This document shows positions 51,068 through 59,638 of a stretch of DNA of 59,757 nt, piece after piece; within the stretch, counting starts at the first letter, position 1; each line of letters starts with the position of its first letter. Origin of the DNA: Clostridiales bacterium (GTDB lineage Bacteria; Bacillota; Clostridia; Christensenellales; CAG-138); the NCBI GenBank assembly GCA_918244965.1, contig CAKJYC010000073.1, positions 1 to 59,757 of the forward strand, written 5' to 3'. A model generated the notes under the pieces. That model saw only the letters and a list, made by a program, of their open reading frames with translations, made no database searches and was not told where the DNA came from. The position numbers were made by a program, and so were the translations under genes.

Positions 51068-51187
51068 TCAGGGCAGTTCCGGCAGGATGATGTCTCCTTT
51101 GCTTGTTACGATTACGTCGGTCACAATTCCTTCCGCATTTGTGAAGAAAATGATCTCCATCTCCGCATTCTCATAAGCGTTTTTCAT
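51068..51187 (-). CDS. 39-aa DVIVTS-motif peptide (candidate RiPP-like precursor)
   Basis: This short gene lies 27 bases after the 1433-aa protein and is followed by a terminator-like hairpin and the kinase, PqqD-like, S26 peptidase and ABC genes. The peptide starts MKNAYENAEMEIIFF, then TNAEGIVTDVIVTS, and ends KGDIILPELP. It has no signal peptide and no Cys. DVIVTS is shared with the peptide at 1984-2094; the tail GDIILPELP is shared, with one change (E for I), with the C-terminus of the lipoprotein at 55578. I infer a leader up to VTS and a short acidic, proline-ended core. GAAGGG lies eight bases from the ATG. It is too short for ordinary gene callers. Confidence 0.7.
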   Translation of the reverse strand: MKNAYENAEMEIIFFTNAEGIVTDVIVTSKGDIILPELP

Positions 51188-51214
51188 CTTCCTGGCCCTT
51201 CCGTATGATCAATT

Positions 51215-54200
51215 TTAGTTATCATTCGCCATGGCGTTCGCTGCCATTGCGTATTGGTACAGCGAGCAGACCGCAGCCTTCGCCAGATCGTTGCCTGCAT
51301 ACGCCGGCGCGTCGAGCAGCTTCCCGACATAGGTCAGTGCGAATACGCAGACCGCCTGCGTATTGTCGCCTTCGGTCGCAGCGACCGTGAACTTCTTACT
51401 GAGCCAGGCCGCCTTGACGCCCTTGATCTCAACCATGACGCGATTGCCGACCTGCGTCTTTGTCATTTGCGCCGCATCCCAATCGACGCCGTCATCCGGC
51501 GTCACAGTGACGTCCAGGCTGTCGGCATTGAGCGCCGAGCCGTCCGCATGCGCGAAGAAGACGCGGATCGCAGTCTCGCTGTCAAGCACCAGCGACATGG
51601 ACGGATTCTTGAACGCATTTACATCGCCCGCTACGGTGACGGTCATCGGGTAGTTATCCAAGGCAGCGGTCTTGATCGCATCGGCGTCATACGCGTTGTT
51701 GAAGCTCATATACACCGCGGTGTAGTCCGTGCCGAGCGTCCAGCTGTTGATCGTCTCAAGGAACTTCTGCACATGGTAGCCGTAGGAGCAGAGCGCCTCG
51801 ACCAGCGTGACCGTCGTGTCGTCGAACTGCGCCTTATTCTCCTCGAAGCTCTGGATGTACTGCTGGACGGAGTATTCCTTCGTCGCGATCGCAGTCTCGC
51901 CGATGTTCAGCGTCGCCGTGATGGTATCGGCCATCTGGATGGCGTTGACCTTCAGCATGCACTTGTAGAACCAGTTCTCGTTGATGTTGGACTCGCTGAG
52001 CGCAACCGGTCCCTTGTCGATGTCGTTCGCGCCCTTGCCTGCGATCGCGAACGTCACGTTTGCCTGTGCCTTCTGGGCCGGTTCAAGGCCGGACAGATCC
52101 ACAAAGAACTGTACGCCGATCTGACCGGAAAGGAGCAGATTCTGGGTCTTGAAGAAGTTGCGCGGCGCAACGTAGATATTGCCGTAATGCCATCCTTCGC
52201 CGCTGCCCTGACCGTCCTGACGGAAGTAGACCGTGACATTGCCCGCATGATCCGCACTGACCGTATAGTTCGCCTGATCCGGATACCAAGTCCAATTACC
52301 GTTGGACAGTCCGACTACCTTGAATTCATCGTTCACCGCGAGCACAGCGTCGAGCATCATCTCGCTTGCGTTGTCCGGGTTCGGCGTGAACTGCATCATC
52401 GGATCGATCTGCCAGTTCGTCATGCTGCCGACCAGATAGTATCCGTCGGGCGCGGGATCGACCAGCTTGTAGAGGTAGAAGTACTTCATGGCCGAATTCG
52501 TCGCATAGCAGGCGAATCTCGTCGAGCCGCTGTTGTAACGGATCTGGTTGCGGGTATACTCGCCCTTTGCCGTTGCGCGCACCATGCCGTCCGCGCCGAT
52601 CACAACGACGAACCTGCCGTTGTTATCGAGCGTCGTCTGCGTGCCCATATCGTTGCTGCCGCTGGAGGTCGCGCACAGATAGCCGTTGAACACATCGTCG
52701 AACGTCCAGCCTTCCTTTGCGCTGCCGCCGAGCGTCAGTTCAAAGACCTTGGCATCTGCAGCCGCCGTCGCAACTTCACTGTTGGCAAGAACGATCTGAC
52801 CGTTGTTGATCGTAACGTCAACGAGCTCACGGTACTTGTTGTTGCCGGATTTCTTGGACATCGCAACTGCCTCGTTCCCGTTGACGCCGACCATAATGTA
52901 CTTGCCGCCCTGCGCGAGCTGGCTCTCATTGGTGACGAGCTTATAGGTCTTGGTATCGCCGGTCCATGTTGCAAGGAAGGTGGTATCTTCCGCGATCACA
53001 TAGGAATCGCCCGGCTGATAGACCGTGCCGTCGCCGCCGTCGACCGTCCAGCCTGCAAACGCTTTGCCCGCCGGCGCGGTGAACGTGCATGCCGGAAGCT
53101 CATAGGGGCTCGTTACATCCGTAACATCGTCCATGTTGCCGCTGCCGCCGTTTGCATCAAAGGAAACGGTGTATGTTGCGGGTGCTTCACCGCCGACTAC
53201 ATAGAACTGGAACGTGAACATTCCGTTGTTGCTGATCGTAGCATAGCCGCTGAAATAGTTCTTGGAATCGTACCATTCCAGATAGCAGTTACGGCCGGTG
53301 TTCATGATGCTGTAACCGTCGCCGTACGGTGCGACCTGCCATTCCTGATTGATATCGTCATACGGCGTGCTGCCGTAGGAGGCTCCCATGGAGAGATAGT
53401 GACCGTCCTGCGAGAACTTGTAGACGCCTTCGGAAACCTTGGTGACGTCCCAAAGGATGTTGTCGGTCGCATTGATCACATAGTTGACCGGCGTGCAGTC
53501 AACGCCCGCATTGTAGAAGCCGCTCGTGCCGCACGCGTCAAGCGCCTTGCCGTATGCCGGATTGAAGATCACGACTTTGCCGCTGTCCGGAAGTGCCGCA
53601 GCCAGCGTTGCCGCAGTGGACGCCGGAGCATCCTTCCACTGCGCAACGAAGGTGGTATTCGCTGTCAACGTATAGGAATCGCCCGGTGCATAGTGAGTAT
53701 CGTCGCCGTCGACCGCCCAGTAATCGAACGCCTTGCCCTCCGGAGCGTTGAAGCCACATGCCGGAAGCGTGTAGGGGCTGGTGGTCGTTACGTTTGCCAT
53801 GTTGCCGGTGCCGCCGTTTGGATCAAAGGAAACGACGTAGGTCGGGATCAGCTCCCACTGTGCGAACAGCTCGACATTGCCGGTGATCGTGATGGTGTCG
53901 ACCTCTGCTTCAAGGAGTTCGCCCGCATTTCCGACTTTCCATCCGGTGAATTGATACCCTTCACGCGTAAACCCGTTCGCCGGAACCGTATAAACTGCGT
54001 TCTCGTTCTTCGTTACCGGTTCCATCGTGCCGGTACCGCCGTTCGCATTAAAGGAAACGGTGTAAGTCGTGACCGCCTCTGCGTTCTTCTTATACAGTGA
54101 GACCAGTTTATAGCTGCCGGAACCATCACCAACAGTACCGGATTTGTAGAAGCGGAAGCGCTCTTGTCCCGAAGTAGAGTTATATGAAAAGATATTTGTA

Positions 54201-55516
54201 TTCGACGTGATCGTAACGACCCCGTTGTTTACAGCGATCGTTGCCGCAACAGCCGTATTTCCGAAGTTCGTTCCGTTGCTGCTGCTACCTTTTCCGGACA
54301 TGTATTGCTGTTTGCTCGTGCTGTACAGGGAATACCCGTCCGTCATGGATGCAATGACGATCTCGCTGGATGCATAGCTGCCGGTGATCGAAGTGCCTGC
54401 TGCCTCTTCCAGTGTGGTTTTATTGTCTGCATTATCAGTTCCGTCACAGATATACTTGTCGTATACGATCAAATATGTGCCGGACCAGTCGGCAGGCGCG
54501 TCCATAACCTTTGTATAGGTATCCGTGGTAACGGGCACCGTTTCAGTCCACTGCGCAACGAAGGTGGTATTGCCTGTGAGGTTGACCGTTGCGCCAACGG
54601 CGAGAACCGTATCGTCACCGCCCTGGATCTTCCAGCCGGCGAAGTCGTTGTCCGTCTTCTCAAAGGCACAGGCAGGAAGCGTATAGGGGTCTTCCTGATA
54701 AACGGTCACATTCGCCATCGAGCCGCCCGTCGCACCGTTTCCGTCAAAGCTGACGGTGACGGACGTCTTTGCCGCAAAGTTGATTGTGACCGTGCAGTTT
54801 GCGGTGACGTTGGAAACCGTGAAGGTATTGCCGTTCTGCGTAACCGTCGCCGCACCGGAAGGAGATACGGTATAGCCTGCTACATAGTAGCCTTCCGCAG
54901 GCGTTGCGGTAATAACGTTGCCGTTCAGCACAACCGTGCCGTAGGCGGTGTTATTCGATGCTGCGGTAACGGTGTAGGACGGAGCCGGATCACCGGATGC
55001 CTTCTTATATACTTCAATCTTCGTGATCTGCGCGTTCTTCGTATTGATTCTAAGTGTATAAGCATTTCCTGCTGCCTGATAAGCACTTGCGATATCATAA
55101 GTATATGTGGCGGTACTGCCTGTCGTTTCCGTACTGACCGCATCATCTCCTACATAAATATTCATCTTTGTTCCGCCGGAAGCGCCAGCTTTGCCGGTTA
55201 CAACAATCTTTTCAGTATCGAAGCTAAATGCAGGCAACGTCAAAGTGGTATTGGAAGATGCGTTTGAAGAACTCATCATCAAATACCCGCTATTCTGCTT
55301 AAAGCTGCCTTCCAAAGTAATGGTAATACCGTCTTTTGTATAAGTGCCGCTTGTAGTAGCAGTGGTCGGAATGCCCCAATCACTCTGCGTAAAATCAAGG
55401 GTAACTTCCGGGGTGTCGTCCGCTACGGCTTTTGTGCCGAGGTGAAGCGCAGGCAGCAGGCCGAGGACCATGACGACGGCCATCAACAGTGCCAAGAGTT
55501 TTTTTGTCTTTGTCAT
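51215..55516 (-). CDS. Giant secreted repeat protein with InlB-like repeats and amylase-type C-terminus
   Basis: This 1433-aa exported protein has a signal peptide (1-33) and an N-terminal beta-rich domain (about 38-175, like a carbohydrate-binding jelly roll). Four InlB/Flg_new-type repeats (starting near 252, 487, 560 and 784; VSF-NGG--G and FVAQW) alternate with ricin/lectin-like segments (for example 640-770). A GYYLVG domain (about 1023-1115) and a C-terminal module (about 1122-1433), both related to the alpha-amylase, follow. There is no catalytic motif, LPXTG or membrane anchor. It is translated from the same unit as the upstream lipoprotein and the downstream 39-aa peptide. Its role is unknown; binding of glycan or starch at the surface is the best guess. 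Confidence 0.85.
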   Translation of the reverse strand: MTKTKKLLALLMAVVMVLGLLPALHLGTKAVADDTPEVTLDFTQSDWGIPTTATTSGTYTKDGITITLEGSFKQNSGYLMMSSSNASSNTTLTLPAFSFDTEKIVVTGKAGASGGTKMNIYVGDDAVSTETTGSTATYTYDIASAYQAAGNAYTLRINTKNAQITKIEVYKKASGDPAPSYTVTAASNNTAYGTVVLNGNVITATPAEGYYVAGYTVSPSGAATVTQNGNTFTVSNVTANCTVTINFAAKTSVTVSFDGNGATGGSMANVTVYQEDPYTLPACAFEKTDNDFAGWKIQGGDDTVLAVGATVNLTGNTTFVAQWTETVPVTTDTYTKVMDAPADWSGTYLIVYDKYICDGTDNADNKTTLEEAAGTSITGSYASSEIVIASMTDGYSLYSTSKQQYMSGKGSSSNGTNFGNTAVAATIAVNNGVVTITSNTNIFSYNSTSGQERFRFYKSGTVGDGSGSYKLVSLYKKNAEAVTTYTVSFNANGGTGTMEPVTKNENAVYTVPANGFTREGYQFTGWKVGNAGELLEAEVDTITITGNVELFAQWELIPTYVVSFDPNGGTGNMANVTTTSPYTLPACGFNAPEGKAFDYWAVDGDDTHYAPGDSYTLTANTTFVAQWKDAPASTAATLAAALPDSGKVVIFNPAYGKALDACGTSGFYNAGVDCTPVNYVINATDNILWDVTKVSEGVYKFSQDGHYLSMGASYGSTPYDDINQEWQVAPYGDGYSIMNTGRNCYLEWYDSKNYFSGYATISNNGMFTFQFYVVGGEAPATYTVSFDANGGSGNMDDVTDVTSPYELPACTFTAPAGKAFAGWTVDGGDGTVYQPGDSYVIAEDTTFLATWTGDTKTYKLVTNESQLAQGGKYIMVGVNGNEAVAMSKKSGNNKYRELVDVTINNGQIVLANSEVATAAADAKVFELTLGGSAKEGWTFDDVFNGYLCATSSGSNDMGTQTTLDNNGRFVVVIGADGMVRATAKGEYTRNQIRYNSGSTRFACYATNSAMKYFYLYKLVDPAPDGYYLVGSMTNWQIDPMMQFTPNPDNASEMMLDAVLAVNDEFKVVGLSNGNWTWYPDQANYTVSADHAGNVTVYFRQDGQGSGEGWHYGNIYVAPRNFFKTQNLLLSGQIGVQFFVDLSGLEPAQKAQANVTFAIAGKGANDIDKGPVALSESNINENWFYKCMLKVNAIQMADTITATLNIGETAIATKEYSVQQYIQSFEENKAQFDDTTVTLVEALCSYGYHVQKFLETINSWTLGTDYTAVYMSFNNAYDADAIKTAALDNYPMTVTVAGDVNAFKNPSMSLVLDSETAIRVFFAHADGSALNADSLDVTVTPDDGVDWDAAQMTKTQVGNRVMVEIKGVKAAWLSKKFTVAATEGDNTQAVCVFALTYVGKLLDAPAYAGNDLAKAAVCSLYQYAMAANAMANDN

Positions 55517-55577
55517 TGAATATTCTCCTCCCTGTTTTTTTCAAGTCTTTGTATCGGACTATGTGATCGGAACTCCG

Positions 55578-56075
55578 TTACGGGAGCTCCGGCAGCTCGA
55601 TATCCCCGTTCCCCGTAGAGGTTGGGGCAGGTGAAGGTGACGCCGATGCGGGCGCCGCCGTAACGGCAGGCGTTGCCGTCGGCTTCGACGTGGTTTTGTC
55701 GGTCGTATTCGGCGTGGTCTTTGACGCGCTGCCGGGCGTTGCGGTCGGATCGTCCTCTCCGCCGACCTCCAGCGGATCGAACGGGACCTCCGTCGGTTCG
55801 GGCGTGTCCCCTGCGGGCGTTTCCGCTGCGGGCGTTGCCTGTTCTTCTCCCGCGGGCAGCGTCGGCAATGCGGAGCCGTCCTGCCCGTTCGGGATCGTGA
55901 TCTCATCCTCGGTGACGGTGATCGGCTCGCTGCTGTTTTCAACGGGCGGCTCGGTCACAGAGGTGATCTCGTCCGCGTTATCGGGCGCGGCGGAGCAGCG
56001 ATCGGCGCACCCGAACATGCACAGAGCAAGCACGAGCACGCATACCGTGCACAGCCGTATGGATCTACGCTTCAT
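55578..56075 (-). CDS. Thr/Pro-rich putative lipoprotein with peptide-like C-terminus
   Basis: This 165-aa exported protein starts at the second ATG (GAGGAGGT five bases ahead; the first ATG overlaps that site). The N-terminus KRRSIRLCTVCVLVLALCM leads to a possible lipobox (MFG-C). The rest is low-complexity and rich in Thr, Pro, Glu and Ala. It ends PTSTGNGDIELPELP, almost the tail of the 39-aa peptide (TSKGDIILPELP). It is the first gene of the unit with the 1433-aa protein. I recognise no domain. It may be a surface-tethered copy of the peptide tail, an immunity or receptor protein, or simply related by duplication. Confidence 0.65.
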   Translation of the reverse strand: MKRRSIRLCTVCVLVLALCMFGCADRCSAAPDNADEITSVTEPPVENSSEPITVTEDEITIPNGQDGSALPTLPAGEEQATPAAETPAGDTPEPTEVPFDPLEVGGEDDPTATPGSASKTTPNTTDKTTSKPTATPAVTAAPASASPSPAPTSTGNGDIELPELP

Positions 56076-56280
56076 ATCAGACCTCCTCATTCGGTCGGAA
56101 GGGGCTGCGCGTCATTCAGAAGAGCATCGCGGCGAAGGATCCCGATCCGCATTCGGAACATGGATTCCCCGGCTTCGCCTCAAAACGACAGGTTTTCTCT
56201 TCCGTCCTGTTCTGCAAGAATCGGCGTTTGCGGGAGCCGAAACGGCATACTTTCCCCATTACGCCTTTTCATTCCAACAT

Positions 56281-56309
56281 ATTGTATCACAAGCATTTGT
56301 ATACCGCAA
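56281..56309 (-). promoter_or_regulatory. Promoter of the lipoprotein-peptide operon
   Basis: On the minus strand TTGCGG (56309-56304), a 17-base spacer and TACAAT (56286-56281), with TG before the -10 box. Transcription would start near 56274, leaving an unusually long leader of about 200 bases before the lipoprotein ATG at 56075. A 30-codon frame (56272-56180, MKRRNGESMPF...) begins almost at the transcript start and could be a leader ORF, but I cannot support it further. Confidence 0.65.
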
Positions 56310-56354
56310 GATGAAACGTACAATTTTTCATGTAAAATTTGGGTGCGGCAGCCT

Positions 56355-56515
56355 GTAGGTGCGGATCGCATCCGCCCGTTTCGTTCGCATGTTTCTTGAC
56401 GGGGCGCCGTCCTCGGCCCCCCTACAATCGTTGATTCGTATCTTGTGCTGTTATGCCGGATAAGGTCGCTATGTTTGGAACGCTATCCGTAGGGGGCGAC
56501 GTCCTCGGCGCCCCG
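56355..56515. repeat. GC-rich palindromic intergenic repeats
   Basis: The 300-base gap between the divergent promoters holds related palindromic units: GCGGAT-CGCATCCGCC (near 56359-56375), GGGGCGCCGTCCTCGGCCCC (56401-56420) and GGGGCGACGTCCTCGGCGCC (56496-56515). The last two differ at only a few positions. No gene is visible in the gap. Confidence 0.6.
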
Positions 56516-56585
56516 CCGTAATACTTGAACGGGAAGGTACGTCCCTTACGGGTCCGCTTATGCCGTTGTGACGGATACGACCGTA

Positions 56586-56614
56586 TTGCGGTGCGGCGCG
56601 GGATGTGCTATAAT
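56586..56614 (+). promoter_or_regulatory. Promoter of the RNase-inhibitor pair
   Basis: TTGCGG (56586-56591), a 17-base spacer and TATAAT (56609-56614) preceded by TGC. It lies 29 bases ahead of the ATG at 56644. Confidence 0.8.
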
Positions 56615-56643
56615 GCAATCTAATGAAGGGAGGGTGTTTGCAT

Positions 56644-57138
56644 ATGAAACGGATCCTTGCCGCCCTGCTGCTCCTGTTGCTGCTGCTCGGCTGTGCGGCA
56701 AAGCTCGAACCCGTTCCGGAACGAAGCACGCCGGTCGACCTGCCGGTTTATACGCTCGAACCCGAAGCGCGCACGGACACACCGTGCCCGGTCGACGAGG
56801 ACGGCGAATACTGGACGAAGGACGACGTCGCGCTGTACATCCATCTGTACGGGCATTTGCCGAAGAACTACATCACCAAGGCCGAAGCGGAAAAGCTCGG
56901 CTGGTCCGGCGGTTCGCTCGAACCGTACGCGCCCGGCTGCTCGATCGGCGGCGGACGCTTCGGCAATTATGAGGGGCTGCTGCCGGCGAAGAAGGGCCGC
57001 ACCTATACCGAATGCGACATCGGCACGCGCGGCGCAAAAAGCCGCGGAGCCAAACGTATTGTGTTCTCGAACGACGGCCTGATCTACTACACCGACGACC
57101 ATTACGAATCGTTTACGCTTTTATACGGAGGGGACTGA
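56644..57138 (+). CDS. Barnase-like ribonuclease, secreted lipoprotein
   Basis: This 164-aa extracytoplasmic guanyl-specific RNase has a signal ending in the lipobox LLG-C17, then a Pro/Glu-rich linker (about 20-50) and a barnase-type domain (about 55-164). Catalytic residues match barnase: Glu123 (RTYTECDIG), Arg134 and Arg138 (KSRGAKRIVF), and His153 (DDHYESF). I start at 56644, where GGGAGGG is well placed; the upstream ATG overlaps that site. The barstar-like inhibitor gene follows one base after the stop. Lipid attachment is unusual, since barnase itself is freely secreted. Confidence 0.92.
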   Translation: MKRILAALLLLLLLLGCAAKLEPVPERSTPVDLPVYTLEPEARTDTPCPVDEDGEYWTKDDVALYIHLYGHLPKNYITKAEAEKLGWSGGSLEPYAPGCSIGGGRFGNYEGLLPAKKGRTYTECDIGTRGAKSRGAKRIVFSNDGLIYYTDDHYESFTLLYGGD

Positions 57139-57139
57139 T

Positions 57140-57415
57140 ATGGAATTCATCATCATCGACGGACGGCGCATGACCTCGGTCGAACAGACGCACGAATACC
57201 TCGCGAAAACGCTGCGGCTGCCGCCGTATTACGGCCGCAATCTCGACGCGCTGCACGACTGCCTTACCGATCTCTCGCGCGACGTGTGGATCGTGCTGAT
57301 CAACGGCGACCTGATGGACGAGGCGCTCGGCGAATATGCCGGAAAGCTGCGCCGCGTGCTCCTTGACGTCGGCAACCTGCCGTATGCGTGTCATTTTGTC
57401 GAATACCGATCCTGA
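57140..57415 (+). CDS. Barstar-like RNase inhibitor
   Basis: This 91-aa cytosolic inhibitor protects the cell from the neighbouring RNase. The barstar motif YYGRNLDALHDCLTDL contains the acidic residues that plug the RNase active site, and WIVLINGDLMDE continues the family pattern. Its ribosome site lies inside the end of the RNase gene, so translation of toxin and inhibitor is coupled. Confidence 0.93.
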   Translation: MEFIIIDGRRMTSVEQTHEYLAKTLRLPPYYGRNLDALHDCLTDLSRDVWIVLINGDLMDEALGEYAGKLRRVLLDVGNLPYACHFVEYRS

Positions 57416-57430
57416 ACAGGACAGAAAACA

Positions 57431-57455
57431 GCCGCCGGGAAACGATCCCGGCGGC
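57431..57455. terminator. Terminator behind the inhibitor gene
   Basis: GCCGCCGGGA (57431-57440) pairs perfectly with TCCCGGCGGC (57446-57455), followed by GTTGTGTTTTT. An AAAACA stretch ahead of the stem lets it also serve the convergent lipoprotein gene. Confidence 0.8.
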
Positions 57456-57471
57456 GTTGTGTTTTTGGCGA

Positions 57472-58503
57472 TCAGTCCGCGTAAAAGATATTGTCGAAGC
57501 AATCGTCCTGCGGAACGCCCGCGATCAGGTACGTCCACTCGTCCGGAATACGCCCGATGCTGAGCATGGCGGTCGAGCCACCCTCGATCTGCACCTCGAC
57601 GAGCGTGCGGGCTTCATTGAACCGCAGCATGTACACGTAGCTGCCCGTCGGGATCACGGCAGGCGCGCCGTCGATCGTGCATTCGATGTCGCGCGTCGCG
57701 TGCAGCAGCTTTCCGAGCTCGATGCTCCATTCGCGGTCGACGGTCAGATCGTTTTTCGTCAGCGGATCGCACGCAAGCCATTCCGATTTCGCTTCGAGCT
57801 GCTCGCCGATGACATGCCGCCAGCCGTCCTTCGTCCCCAGCAGATCGGTGCGTTCAAAGGAGATCAGCGTCCCGTCCTCGTCCAGCGTGATATATTCGCG
57901 TTCGACGCCCTTTACAAGCGTTCCGTTTTCCGGATGCACCTCGGTCGTGACGTAGTCGTCCGACGCCCAGTCGATGGTCACCAGCATATTTGCCCACGGC
58001 GTTTCCGGATCGAGATCGATGAAGATGATCTTCTCGAGTATGCAGCTTTCCGTGAACACCAGCGGCTGATCGTCCATGAAGATCGTGGTCGTGTTGTTTT
58101 CATCGTCCGTGCGATAGGAGATCGTCTCAGGCTCGCCGTCGAAGTCGATGTCGAACGTGATGAGGCGCGGCTCCGTGCGGTTCCAGTCGATACTGAATTC
58201 GATCGGCAGCATCGAAAGATCCGGCGTATACGGCGTCGCGGTCGGCGCGGGCGTTTCCTCCGGCGTCGGCTCCGGCGTTTCGTGATCGGGTTCCTGACTC
58301 TCCTGCGCAAGCGGCGACGCCTCCGGGACGCCGGGCCCGTCGCTCCCTATGGGGGTCGCATCGACCGTGTCCGGTTCCGGCTCGATCGGGATGAACGGCA
58401 CCTCCGTGCCTTCCGCAGCGGGCGTCTTCGGCCCGTTCTTCGTGCCGCATGCAAGGCTCAGCGCCAGTACGGCGCACAGCAGACAGATGACGATTCGTTT
58501 CAT
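57472..58503 (-). CDS. Lipoprotein, paralogue 2 of a tandem pair
   Basis: I do not recognise a named family. The 343-aa lipoprotein starts at the ATG with GGAGGAAACGAGC ahead of it and has lipobox LSLA-C. A Pro/Glu/Thr-rich spacer (about 25-95) precedes a domain with a calcium-loop-like FDIDFDGEPETISY and IFIDLDPETPWANMLV, the latter shared with the upstream paralogue (CDLDPTNPWLNLVV). It lies 24 bases after the paralogue and probably in the same transcript. Its C-terminal part (TIDGAPAVIPTGSYVYMLRF) also matches the paralogue. Confidence 0.75.
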   Translation of the reverse strand: MKRIVICLLCAVLALSLACGTKNGPKTPAAEGTEVPFIPIEPEPDTVDATPIGSDGPGVPEASPLAQESQEPDHETPEPTPEETPAPTATPYTPDLSMLPIEFSIDWNRTEPRLITFDIDFDGEPETISYRTDDENNTTTIFMDDQPLVFTESCILEKIIFIDLDPETPWANMLVTIDWASDDYVTTEVHPENGTLVKGVEREYITLDEDGTLISFERTDLLGTKDGWRHVIGEQLEAKSEWLACDPLTKNDLTVDREWSIELGKLLHATRDIECTIDGAPAVIPTGSYVYMLRFNEARTLVEVQIEGGSTAMLSIGRIPDEWTYLIAGVPQDDCFDNIFYAD

Positions 58504-58527
58504 GCTCGTTTCCTCCATAAAACAGAC

Positions 58528-59520
58528 TTATTCGGGCAGCAGATCGAAGTATTCCGCCTGCGGAACGCCGTCGATCAGATAGGTCTCGCCGTCAAAGGTG
58601 AACGCGATCTCGGCAACGACGCCCTCGAGCGTCTGCACCTCCATCAGATCGAGCGTATCCCGATAGCGCAGACGAATGAGATAGGTCCCGACCGGCAGGG
58701 TCGCGGGCTCGCCGTCGATCGTGCACGGCAGCGCGCGCGCAACGTGCAGCACGTCGCCCCATTTCACCAGCATGTCCCAGTTCTCCGCGATATCCGTCTC
58801 GTCCGGAATATACTTGAGGGTCACCCACTCCTCAACGGGGTGCATGTCCTCGCCGGAGCGGTGACGGTAGCCGAAGGACCAGCCCAGAAGGTACGCCTCC
58901 TCCAGCACCGCGATCGTGCCGTTCTTGACCGTCGTGTACGAATGGAACGTCGCGCCGCGTGCAAATGTGTCGCCGTCCGGATGCAGCTCGACGGTCACGT
59001 ATTCCGATATGTCTTCGCCGAGCACCACGACCAGATTCAGCCACGGATTGGTCGGATCGAGATCGCAGAGGATGACGTTGTCCAGCACGCAGCCGTCCTC
59101 CAGCACGATCGTCCGCTTGCCGTCCGTGACCGTGCACGTGTGCGCGTCCTTGTCCGGATATACAAAGACCGTCTCCGTCTCGCCGTCCTGGTCGAGATCG
59201 CAGTGGAACGTCTCGATCTCCGCATCGCCGGCCGTGCCGAGCGACCATGCGTCGTACAGCATCGGCGGCAGGATCGGCTCCGGTACCTTCGTCGGCTCAG
59301 GTGTGGGCGCTTCGGTGGGTTCGGGCGTCGGCGCCTCGCTTTGTGTCGCGGTCTGATCCGGAACGCCGGGATCGGCGCTGCCTGCGGGGACTGCTGCGGA
59401 AGCATCGTTTCCCGCAGGGGTCGACTCCGTTGCAGCCTGTACGTTGAACGTCTTTCGCTCGGCGCACGCGACGCTCAACAGCAGCAGCGCGCAAAGCAGG
59501 ATCGGAAGAAATCGTCTCAT
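58528..59520 (-). CDS. Lipoprotein, paralogue 1 of a tandem pair
   Basis: This 330-aa lipoprotein starts at the ATG at 59520 (AAGGACG upstream; the longer frame runs through the promoter). It has a signal with lipobox LLSVA-C, a Thr/Pro/Glu spacer with repeated PTPEPTEAPTPEPT (about 60-80), then the domain shared with the following gene: CDLDQDGETETVFV, VILCDLDPTNPWLNLVV and TIDGEPATLPVGTYLIRLRY. The two proteins have the same length and order of blocks, so they arose by tandem duplication. The function is unknown. Confidence 0.78.
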   Translation of the reverse strand: MRRFLPILLCALLLLSVACAERKTFNVQAATESTPAGNDASAAVPAGSADPGVPDQTATQSEAPTPEPTEAPTPEPTKVPEPILPPMLYDAWSLGTAGDAEIETFHCDLDQDGETETVFVYPDKDAHTCTVTDGKRTIVLEDGCVLDNVILCDLDPTNPWLNLVVVLGEDISEYVTVELHPDGDTFARGATFHSYTTVKNGTIAVLEEAYLLGWSFGYRHRSGEDMHPVEEWVTLKYIPDETDIAENWDMLVKWGDVLHVARALPCTIDGEPATLPVGTYLIRLRYRDTLDLMEVQTLEGVVAEIAFTFDGETYLIDGVPQAEYFDLLPE

Positions 59521-59548
59521 AGCAATTCGTCCTTTCTTTGGATGATAT

Positions 59549-59577
59549 ATGTTACCATGATTGCGGATTCTTTGCAA
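59549..59577 (-). promoter_or_regulatory. Promoter of the tandem lipoprotein genes
   Basis: On the minus strand TTGCAA (59577-59572), a 17-base spacer and TAACAT (59554-59549), about 30 bases ahead of the ATG at 59520. Confidence 0.6.
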
Positions 59578-59638
59578 GCCGTGCGTCAGCTTTCCCGTTT
59601 AACGGACAGGTCCTGCCGGATAATACAGAAGAAAGAAC

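Noticed and set aside
47775..51187. Lasso peptide cluster
   Set aside because: Kinase, PqqD-like and ABC genes fit, but there is no transglutaminase-like B2 protease and no asparagine-synthetase-like cyclase, and the peptide lacks the usual Gly-led core with an acidic ring residue at position 7-9.
56160..56399. Third copy of the KW-AEW repeat
   Set aside because: A few blocks look similar (a run near CCTCAAAACGACAGG), but the anchor sequences and spacing are absent.
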